Assembly (NCBI GenBank): GCA_016234985.1
Contig: JACRNK010000093.1
Coordinates: 1 to 5,717 of the forward strand
Source of the DNA: Deltaproteobacteria bacterium
GTDB taxonomy: Bacteria; Desulfobacterota; GWC2-55-46; UBA9637
DNA length: 5,717 nt
Direction: 5' to 3'
Positions 1 through 4,549 of this stretch are shown here, in pieces. Within the stretch, counting starts at the first letter, position 1; the number at the start of each line of letters is the position of its first letter. A program made the position numbers and the translations under genes. A model generated the notes under the pieces. The model did no database searches. It saw nothing but the letters and a program-made list of their open reading frames with translations, and had not been told where the DNA came from.

Positions 1-3
1 CAA

Positions 4-26
4 TCCCGTTTAAATACACAACGGGA
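4..26. terminator. Possible terminator hairpin downstream of the carbonic anhydrase gene
   Basis: A perfect 7-bp inverted repeat (TCCCGTT / AACGGGA) encloses a 9-base loop, about 30 bases past the carbonic anhydrase stop. Read on the minus strand it would end that transcript, but any T-run after it lies outside the window. Read on the plus strand it is followed by a moderately T-rich stretch (CAAGTTTATTTAT), so it could equally terminate a gene entering from the left. The stem is real. The terminator role is an inference. Confidence 0.35.
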
Positions 27-55
27 CAAGTTTATTTATGCGCAAGCTCTCTTTT

Positions 56-814
56 TTAATGACCTGCATGGCTATGCTCCGCGTGCGCATGTTCATGCGA
101 GGATTCGTGGCTGCTTTCTGCCTTGCCGGATGACGCAGCCTCAACAAGCTCTACCTTGCCTGTTGACATATTATAGACACCGGCCGCTATCTTCACCTTC
201 TTTTCCTCAACCAGATGTTTTATTATTGCGCTTTTTTGAGTAAGCGCTGCCGCCGTATTTTTGGTGTTTTCAAGGATTGCCGCATCCAGCACTTTATCCT
301 TATCCTTGACCTGCGCCTTTGCTTTTTTCACCGCCGGTTCTATCTTTTTGACTATTGAACCGATATTGCCTTCAGGTTTTCCGCCTGCAACTGTGGCCTT
401 TACAGCGCCGCACATCTGATGACCAAGAACAAGGATTAAAGGGCTTCCAAGATGCTCTACCGCATATTCAACGCTTCCGAGTTCAATTGAATCCGCCACA
501 TTGCCTGCAACTCTCACAACAAAGATGTCGCCAAGCCCTTGGTCAAATATATGCTCAGGAGGAACCCTTGAATCAGAGCAGCTTAAGATTACCGCAAAAG
601 GCTGCTGCCCCTTGGTAAGCTCGGTTCTCCTGTTATTGCCAACATCCTTCTGCGCCTGCTTACCCTCTACAAAGCGGGTGTTGCCGTCAACGAGTTTGGC
701 AAGCGCCTCATCAGGTGAAATGCCCGCCCCCCCGGAAGCAAATACCATGCCTGAATATGCAAACAGGATGGCTATGACGCCGATAGATGCTAAAATCCTT
801 CTCATTCTAATCAT
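56..814 (-). CDS. Exported beta-class carbonic anhydrase with His-rich C-terminal tail
   Basis: The product should interconvert CO2 and bicarbonate using a zinc ion, and act in the periplasm. It has 252 residues. A Sec-type signal covers residues 1-26: positive MIRMRR, a hydrophobic core, and a likely cleavage after Val-Phe-Ala26. The beta-carbonic anhydrase core follows, with zinc ligands Cys79, His132 and Cys135 and the Asp81-Arg83 dyad inside the CSDSR motif. The GHQMCGAV motif and the preceding ELGSVEYAVEHLG segment are also typical. The last 17 residues hold seven histidines (236, 240, 242, 244, 247, 249, 252), a metal-binding-looking tail outside the fold. Met1 is preferred over Met4 because GGAGG lies 9 bases before it. 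A run of seven G on the coding strand (positions 727-733) falls just after the signal peptide. The gene is transcribed away from the redox operon and has its own promoter. The family call is firm. Periplasmic location is inferred from the signal, and the link to the redox operon is only positional. Confidence 0.95.
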   Translation of the reverse strand: MIRMRRILASIGVIAILFAYSGMVFASGGAGISPDEALAKLVDGNTRFVEGKQAQKDVGNNRRTELTKGQQPFAVILSCSDSRVPPEHIFDQGLGDIFVVRVAGNVADSIELGSVEYAVEHLGSPLILVLGHQMCGAVKATVAGGKPEGNIGSIVKKIEPAVKKAKAQVKDKDKVLDAAILENTKNTAAALTQKSAIIKHLVEEKKVKIAAGVYNMSTGKVELVEAASSGKAESSHESSHEHAHAEHSHAGH

Positions 815-823
815 ATTTTATAT

Positions 824-828
824 CCTCC
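824..828 (-). promoter_or_regulatory. Ribosome binding site of the carbonic anhydrase gene
   Basis: The minus strand reads GGAGG, followed by a 9-base spacer and ATG at 814. The alternative ATG at 805 would sit 18 bases away, so this site selects the longer start. Confidence 0.8.
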
Positions 829-848
829 ATGTTCAATTTTTGCGTTGC

Positions 849-878
849 ACTATACTAAAACAGAGCGTTGTCTGTCAA
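849..878 (-). promoter_or_regulatory. Sigma70-like promoter driving the carbonic anhydrase gene
   Basis: On the minus strand there is a perfect -35 box TTGACA (873-878), an 18-base spacer, and a -10 box TATAGT (849-854, five of six consensus bases). A/T-rich sequence just upstream of the -35 box (TTTTAATTTTT on the minus strand, 882-892) resembles an UP element. Transcription would begin near 842, giving a leader of about 28 bases that contains the GGAGG site. This is the strongest promoter match in the window. Confidence 0.75.
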
Positions 879-880
879 TC

Positions 881-913
881 CAAAAATTAAAAGGGAGAGA
901 CAAAAATTCCCTT
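881..913. repeat. Paired direct and inverted repeats in the divergent control region
   Basis: The octamer CAAAAATT occurs at 881-888 and again at 901-908, exactly 20 bases apart, about two helical turns. Interleaved with it is an inverted repeat, AAGGGA (891-896) with TCCCTT (908-913), separated by 11 bases. The cluster sits between the leftward promoter's -35 box and the rightward candidate's -35 box, where a regulator could affect both. A/T-rich octamers can recur by chance, so an operator is suggested and not shown. Confidence 0.35.
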
Positions 914-940
914 GACGAAGCGGGATTTCGTTGTTATTGT
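912..940 (+). promoter_or_regulatory. Candidate promoter for the redox operon
   Basis: TTGACG (912-917, five of six bases) is followed by a 17-base spacer and TATTGT (935-940, four of six). The start would fall near 947, only about six bases before the ATG at 953, so the first gene would be nearly leaderless. An alternative -10-like TATACT at 851-856 lacks a convincing -35 box at proper distance. The match is moderate. Confidence 0.4.
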
Positions 941-952
941 TGTAAAAAGCAT

Positions 953-1219
953 ATGAAGAAAAATGGCATTAAAAATCCGTCGAGACGCAGTTTTATTAAA
1001 AAGGTCGTAGTGGGCGGCATTGCTGTAGCGTCTGTCGCAGGTGCTGCAAAAAAGGTTGCCAAGTGGGCTGCGGCTGACGCTGCAAATAAAGCAAATCTCA
1101 ACGACAACCTCCTGCAGGACAAAATCATGATGCAGAAAAAGTATGCGCTGATGACAAAGAAAGAAAAAGAACAAATGGTAAAGACGCTTGTGCATAATTA
1201 TTTTAAAGAGCAGGCCTAA
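953..1219 (+). CDS. Small Tat-signal protein, first gene of the redox operon
   Basis: I do not recognise a named family. The 88-residue product begins with a clear twin-arginine signal: Ser10-Arg11-Arg12-Ser13-Phe14-Ile15-Lys16-Lys17, then a short hydrophobic stretch (about 18-32, VVVGGIAVASVAG). The rest is a lysine-rich, helix-prone segment with no cysteine, so it cannot ligate iron-sulfur clusters or covalent heme. Residues 61-87 (QKKYALM...NYFKEQ) align without gaps to residues 64-90 of the iron-sulfur protein encoded next. The ATG at 953 is chosen because the Tat signal starts there. The frame stays open back to a TTG at 845, but that extension would give an unusually long, cysteine-containing n-region. 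No good ribosome site precedes 953. It lies 20 bases before the next gene, so co-transcription is likely. Small Tat proteins are known beside formate dehydrogenase and other Fe-S operons. A role as a small subunit or an assembly or export factor is my inference. Confidence 0.75.
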   Translation: MKKNGIKNPSRRSFIKKVVVGGIAVASVAGAAKKVAKWAAADAANKANLNDNLLQDKIMMQKKYALMTKKEKEQMVKTLVHNYFKEQA

Positions 1220-1226
1220 CAATCAT

Positions 1227-1231
1227 AGGAG
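1227..1231 (+). promoter_or_regulatory. Ribosome binding site selecting a GTG start
   Basis: AGGAG sits eight bases before GTG at 1240. It supports GTG as the initiator of the iron-sulfur subunit, since no ATG occurs in frame before the Tat motif. Confidence 0.75.
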
Positions 1232-1239
1232 CAATAAAA

Positions 1240-2316
1240 GTGTCAGAAGAAAAAAAGGAAATAGCAAATAATATACCTGTCCCTGCAAGCCTTAAGCAGG
1301 GAGAGGAAGAAAATAAAAACCGCCGTGATTTTCTAAAAGACATGGGCGCTGCCGCTCTTGTAGGCGCTGCCGCTCTTCTTACCAATTCCGACGACATAGA
1401 GGCAAAGTCAACATGGGCGGAATGGTTTCAGAAAAACTACCGGCTTATGTCGGATGAAGAAAAGAAAGAGGCCATTGCGCGGCTTGAACAGAGATATTCA
1501 GAGGAGTACGGCAAAAATGTGACTGTTGACAACGTTCCTGCAATGAAGGGTGTGTTGTTCGGGTATGCCTTAAATATCCAGAAATGCATCGGGTGCAGGA
1601 GATGCGTGCACGCATGCGTAAAAGAGAATAACCAGTCAAGAAACAACCCTGAGATTCAGTGGATAAGGGTTATAAGGATGGAAAAGGGAAATTTCTCCCT
1701 TGAGGATACGGATAAAGGGTATCCAGCCGGCTCCGGTTATAAAAGCGGCGATAATACCAGCTATGGCGTGCAGGTCGGGGGCAATGCGTATAAGGATTCC
1801 GGCGTTGTTCTGGAAGGCCAGCACTATTACCAGCCTGAAAATGTCCCAGAAAAAGACGCATTCTATTTTCCGATCCAGTGCATGCAGTGCGAAAAGCCTC
1901 CCTGCGTCAAGGTATGCCCTGTCCGGGCGACATACAGAGACCCTGACGGCATTGTTGTTATTGATTACAACTGGTGTATCGGCTGCAGAATGTGCCAATC
2001 TGCCTGCCCTTATTGGGCAAGACGTTTTAATTGGGGCGATCCGAATCTCCCAAAAGAAGAAATGAATCCCAACACACACTACCTCGGCAACAGGCCGCGT
2101 GTGAGGGGCGTTATGGAAAAATGCACATTCTGTTTGCAGAGGACAAGAAAGGGCAGATATACTTCATGTGTGGAGGTATGTCCTGTCGGCGCAAGAAAAT
2201 TCGGGAATCTCCTTGACCCTGAAAGCGAAGTGAGAAAGATATTGGATAAAAAAAAGGTCTTCAGGCTCAAGGCTGATCTCAATACATATCCTAAATTTTT
2301 CTATTTTATTGATTAA
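1240..2316 (+). CDS. Tat-exported ferredoxin-like subunit with four [4Fe-4S] clusters (NrfC/DsrO/DmsB type)
   Basis: This is the electron-transfer subunit of a membrane-bound redox complex, carrying electrons along the periplasmic face between the NrfD-like subunit and a partner such as the tetraheme cytochrome. In 358 residues it has a Tat signal (Asn27-Arg28-Arg29-Asp30-Phe31-Leu32-Lys33, hydrophobic to about 47) after an unusually long acidic and lysine-rich n-region. A helix-prone segment (about 60-92) follows, then four complete cysteine sets: 116/119/122/126, 214/217/222/226, 246/249/252/256 and 295/298/310/314. All 16 ligands are present. A glycine-rich insertion of about 60 residues (148-207) separates the first and second sets. 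CPVRATY replaces the more usual CPVGATY. The C-terminus (RLKADLNTYPKFFYF) is family-like. The 12-base gap to the next gene points to one transcript. The class is certain. The named system (Dsr, Cbc, Nrf or other) cannot be assigned, because no diagnostic partner lies in view. Confidence 0.93.
   Translation: MSEEKKEIANNIPVPASLKQGEEENKNRRDFLKDMGAAALVGAAALLTNSDDIEAKSTWAEWFQKNYRLMSDEEKKEAIARLEQRYSEEYGKNVTVDNVPAMKGVLFGYALNIQKCIGCRRCVHACVKENNQSRNNPEIQWIRVIRMEKGNFSLEDTDKGYPAGSGYKSGDNTSYGVQVGGNAYKDSGVVLEGQHYYQPENVPEKDAFYFPIQCMQCEKPPCVKVCPVRATYRDPDGIVVIDYNWCIGCRMCQSACPYWARRFNWGDPNLPKEEMNPNTHYLGNRPRVRGVMEKCTFCLQRTRKGRYTSCVEVCPVGARKFGNLLDPESEVRKILDKKKVFRLKADLNTYPKFFYFID
1345..1380 (+). repeat. 18-bp tandem duplication inside the Tat signal of the Fe-S subunit
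   Basis: GGCGCTGCCGCTCTT occurs perfectly at 1345-1359 and 1363-1377, an 18-base period, two units in frame. The units encode GAAALV and GAAALL (residues 36-47), so the hydrophobic core of the Tat signal is built from a duplicated hexapeptide. Gain or loss of a unit would keep the frame while changing core length. Confidence 0.85.
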
Positions 2317-2321
2317 GAGGG
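2317..2321 (+). promoter_or_regulatory. Ribosome binding site selecting a GTG start for the NrfD-like gene
   Basis: GAGGG lies seven bases before GTG at 2329. The first ATG in frame lies well inside the first conserved region, so GTG is the better start. This is the second successive GTG start in the operon. Confidence 0.7.
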
Positions 2322-2328
2322 TAGCTTA

Positions 2329-3627
2329 GTGTTTCCAAAAATCAAATTTGCCATAGATTTTTTTATTTGCTGCTGGAAAGGGAGCGCCAAGTATTATGCA
2401 TGGCTTGCGTTTCTGGGCGCGCTTTCGCTTATCTTCTTCTTCGGCCTTTACCAGCAATTGACGCATGGTCTTATCTTTACCAACATGAATGACCAGGTAA
2501 GCTGGGGATTATACGAATCCAATTTTATATTTCTGGTCGGCGTGGCTGCAGCAGCAGTAACAGTTGTGTTTCCGGCGTATGTTTATCACCACAAACAGTT
2601 AAAGAGCATTGTTATAATCGGTGAAATGGTGGCGATAACCGCTGTTAACATGGTCATGCTGTTTATACTCATGCACATGGGAAGGGTGGACAGGCTCTGG
2701 CACTTAATACCGGTAATAGGCATCTTCAATTTCCCCAATTCAATGCTCACATGGGATGTTATCGTCTTAAACGGCTATCTCGGCCTTAATGTTGTATGCG
2801 CCTTCTATTATTTATACAAAAAGTATACAGGCCAGCATCCAAATGATAAGTTTTATAGTCCGCTTGTTTATATATCCATTGTCTGGGCGCTCAGCATTCA
2901 TACTGTAACGGCATTCCTGATAAACACCATGCCGCCGAGGCCGATGTGGTTTCACTCAATGATGCCTATAAAATTCATATCAACTGCGTTTGCATCAGGC
3001 CCGTCGTTGATAATTATCGCCTTCCTTGTAATAAAAAGAACTACTGCCTTAAAGGTTGAGGATGAAGCAATTGAGCTCCTGTCGCAGATAGTCACATGGT
3101 GTCTTGGCCTGGCGTTATTCCTGGCCATGTCAGAGATTGTTACCGAACTCTATCCGAGCACCGAACATTCATTCTCCTTAAAATATCTCTTGTTCGGCAA
3201 GCACGGTTTATCAGGGCTTGTGCCATGGATATGGACGTCGTTCACATTGAACATCATTGCATTTCTGCTGCTTTTGAATCCAAAGTTCAGAAAAAACCAT
3301 AAGAGGCTTCTTATAATCTGCATTATGGTTTTTATAGGCGTATGGATTGATAAAGGCATGGGGCTTGTTGTGCCAGGGTTTATTCCGACCCCTATCGGAG
3401 AATTTGCGGAATATACGCCGAGCTTGTTTGAGGTAATGAACTCAATCGGCATATGGGCATTCGGCTTGATGATGTTTACAATGCTGGCAAAAGGCGGGAT
3501 AGGGGTGCTTACCGGAGAAATAAAATATTCATGCGAGCCGGGGCAAGGAAGTAGGCGCAATAAAGAACCGCTCGTATGCCATCCCTTCTGCTCCGGGCAC
3601 CCAGGTTCAACAGGAAAAGAAAAATGA
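2329..3627 (+). CDS. NrfD/PsrC-type polytopic quinone-interacting membrane subunit
   Basis: This is the integral membrane subunit of the complex, expected to exchange electrons with the (mena)quinone pool and hand them to the Fe-S subunit. It is 432 residues long with about ten hydrophobic segments: roughly 22-42, 66-86, 93-116, 143-163, 179-199, 216-235, 250-271, 297-316, 326-346 and 371-392. Family-like motifs include SWGLYESNFIFLVG (58-71), the MGRVDRLW loop (117-124) and the EYTPSLFE segment (361-368) before the last helix. It has no heme or Fe-S motif, as expected. NrfD-like relatives occur in polysulfide reductase, Hmc, Dsr and alternative complex III systems. The stop overlaps the cytochrome start as ATGA, implying translational coupling. 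Residues 406-432 look unlike a normal tail, and removing one G from the run at 3540-3543 would give a lysine- and glutamate-rich tail ending at 3637. The C-terminal end is therefore uncertain. The membrane core is not in doubt. Confidence 0.92.
   Translation: MFPKIKFAIDFFICCWKGSAKYYAWLAFLGALSLIFFFGLYQQLTHGLIFTNMNDQVSWGLYESNFIFLVGVAAAAVTVVFPAYVYHHKQLKSIVIIGEMVAITAVNMVMLFILMHMGRVDRLWHLIPVIGIFNFPNSMLTWDVIVLNGYLGLNVVCAFYYLYKKYTGQHPNDKFYSPLVYISIVWALSIHTVTAFLINTMPPRPMWFHSMMPIKFISTAFASGPSLIIIAFLVIKRTTALKVEDEAIELLSQIVTWCLGLALFLAMSEIVTELYPSTEHSFSLKYLLFGKHGLSGLVPWIWTSFTLNIIAFLLLLNPKFRKNHKRLLIICIMVFIGVWIDKGMGLVVPGFIPTPIGEFAEYTPSLFEVMNSIGIWAFGLMMFTMLAKGGIGVLTGEIKYSCEPGQGSRRNKEPLVCHPFCSGHPGSTGKEK
3612..3615 (+). 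promoter_or_regulatory. Ribosome binding site choosing the ATG at 3624 for the cytochrome
   Basis: AGGA is placed eight bases before ATG at 3624. The upstream in-frame ATG at 3576 would add 16 residues (arginine-rich, no better signal) and overlap the NrfD-like gene by 52 bases, so 3624 is preferred. Confidence 0.7.
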
Positions 3628-4520
3628 AAAAAGTTAAACTTTCAAAATTATACATTTTGGCCGCAAGCTGTGTATTGCTGAGCAGCTTATTGATATATAA
3701 ACTCAGCTATTCGCAGAATACGGAGCAGCCCAAAACTCAACAAAACGAGCAGCCTGTAACAGACTGCTTTGAAAGCAGAGAAGGTTACACATCTGTCACA
3801 AGGGTTGAAAACGTTGCGCCCAAGCATGGCTTTCCCAATGTGAAATGCTCTCAGACAACCGGCGGGGTTTTATGGTGGGGGGATGCTTATGACGGAACAA
3901 TCCCGATGGGAGAGATGCCTATATGCGGCGATTACACATGCGGCTCGTATGAAAAAGGTGAAGATGCTGTTGTAAGGCCGAGAGAACCGCAGTTGAAATA
4001 TTTTAATCTAAATCCTGAACAGCACTGCGCATTTTGTCATAACGGCAAGATGGTTCCCTTCCCAAAGAATAAGAAGCCAAGGCTCCTTGCTGCGCATCAG
4101 GACATTGTGGCAGATTCACTCCAGTTGATGCACGGCAGAGCTGCATTCTGGTGTCTTGATTGCCACAGTGCAACAAACCGTAACAGGTTGATAGACCACT
4201 GGGGGAATGAGATTTCATTTAATCAACCTCAAAAACTGTGCGGCAAGTGCCACGGCGAGGTATACATTGACTGGAGGATGGGCATCCACGGCAAAAGAAC
4301 CGGCATGTGGGTGAAAGGCGGCAAGAAAAGATGGTGGGTATGCACCGAATGCCACAACCCCCATACTGTCCAGACAAACAGATTCAACCCGTTAAAGCCT
4401 GAGCCGGCGCCAGCCTTGCCAAAGGGAATGAAAAATGCCGACCATGAACAAAGCGAACACGGTCTTCATAAAGAGCCTTCTTTATCATCAGCGCCTGCCA
4501 ATCCATCAACAGGACACTAA
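3624..4520 (+). CDS. Membrane-anchored or exported tetraheme cytochrome c
   Basis: The 298-residue product is a periplasmic multiheme electron carrier, probably the exit or entry point of the complex. It opens with MKKVKLSKLY and a hydrophobic stretch (about 10-25), either an uncleaved anchor or a signal peptide; no clear cleavage motif decides which. Four CxxCH heme sites are present: Cys135-His139, Cys177-His181, Cys206-His210 and Cys240-His244. Histidines 158, 170, 192, 222 and 247 lie near them and could serve as distal ligands, so bis-histidine hemes are likely. Between the anchor and the first heme, residues 48-106 contain four cysteines (48, 75, 101, 106) outside CxxCH, possibly disulfides. 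The C-terminus is proline-rich, then histidine-containing (274, 278, 281, 298). It is coupled to the upstream gene by an ATGA overlap and ends the operon. It resembles cytochrome subunits found with NrfD/Fe-S pairs, but I cannot place it in a named family. Confidence 0.9.
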   Translation: MKKVKLSKLYILAASCVLLSSLLIYKLSYSQNTEQPKTQQNEQPVTDCFESREGYTSVTRVENVAPKHGFPNVKCSQTTGGVLWWGDAYDGTIPMGEMPICGDYTCGSYEKGEDAVVRPREPQLKYFNLNPEQHCAFCHNGKMVPFPKNKKPRLLAAHQDIVADSLQLMHGRAAFWCLDCHSATNRNRLIDHWGNEISFNQPQKLCGKCHGEVYIDWRMGIHGKRTGMWVKGGKKRWWVCTECHNPHTVQTNRFNPLKPEPAPALPKGMKNADHEQSEHGLHKEPSLSSAPANPSTGH

Positions 4521-4549
4521 CCAATCAACTTCTTCACTATAGCTATTAT
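4521..4549. other. Convergent intergenic gap with no visible terminator
   Basis: Only 29 bases separate the cytochrome stop from the dnaB stop. The only structure is the short palindrome ATAGCTAT, with no GC-rich stem and T-run on either strand. Either termination is factor-dependent or the two transcripts run into each other. Confidence 0.5.

Noticed and set aside
845..952. TTG-started N-terminal extension of the small Tat protein
   Set aside because: The extension runs through the carbonic anhydrase promoter and would put about 46 residues before the twin arginines. The ATG at 953 begins a normal-length Tat n-region.
1636..2079. 147-codon open frame antisense to the Fe-S subunit
   Set aside because: It lies entirely opposite a gene with all 16 cluster cysteines in place, has no recognisable domain and no ribosome site. 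It is a shadow frame.
3150..3560. 136-codon open frame antisense to the NrfD-like gene
   Set aside because: It mirrors a well-supported membrane protein and shows no family motif. It is a shadow frame.
3576..3623. Longer start for the tetraheme cytochrome at ATG 3576
   Set aside because: It adds an arginine-rich 16-residue extension, overlaps the NrfD-like gene by 52 bases, and lacks a good ribosome site. The ATG at 3624 has AGGA at proper spacing and an ATGA overlap.
3660..3671. Lipoprotein lipobox in the cytochrome (residues 13-16, Ala-Ala-Ser-Cys)
   Set aside because: The cysteine lies inside the hydrophobic core, with VLLSSLLIY still following, so it is not at a signal peptide boundary.
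4521..4549. Intrinsic terminator between the convergent genes
   Set aside because: Only the 8-base palindrome ATAGCTAT is present, with no stable stem or T-run on either strand.
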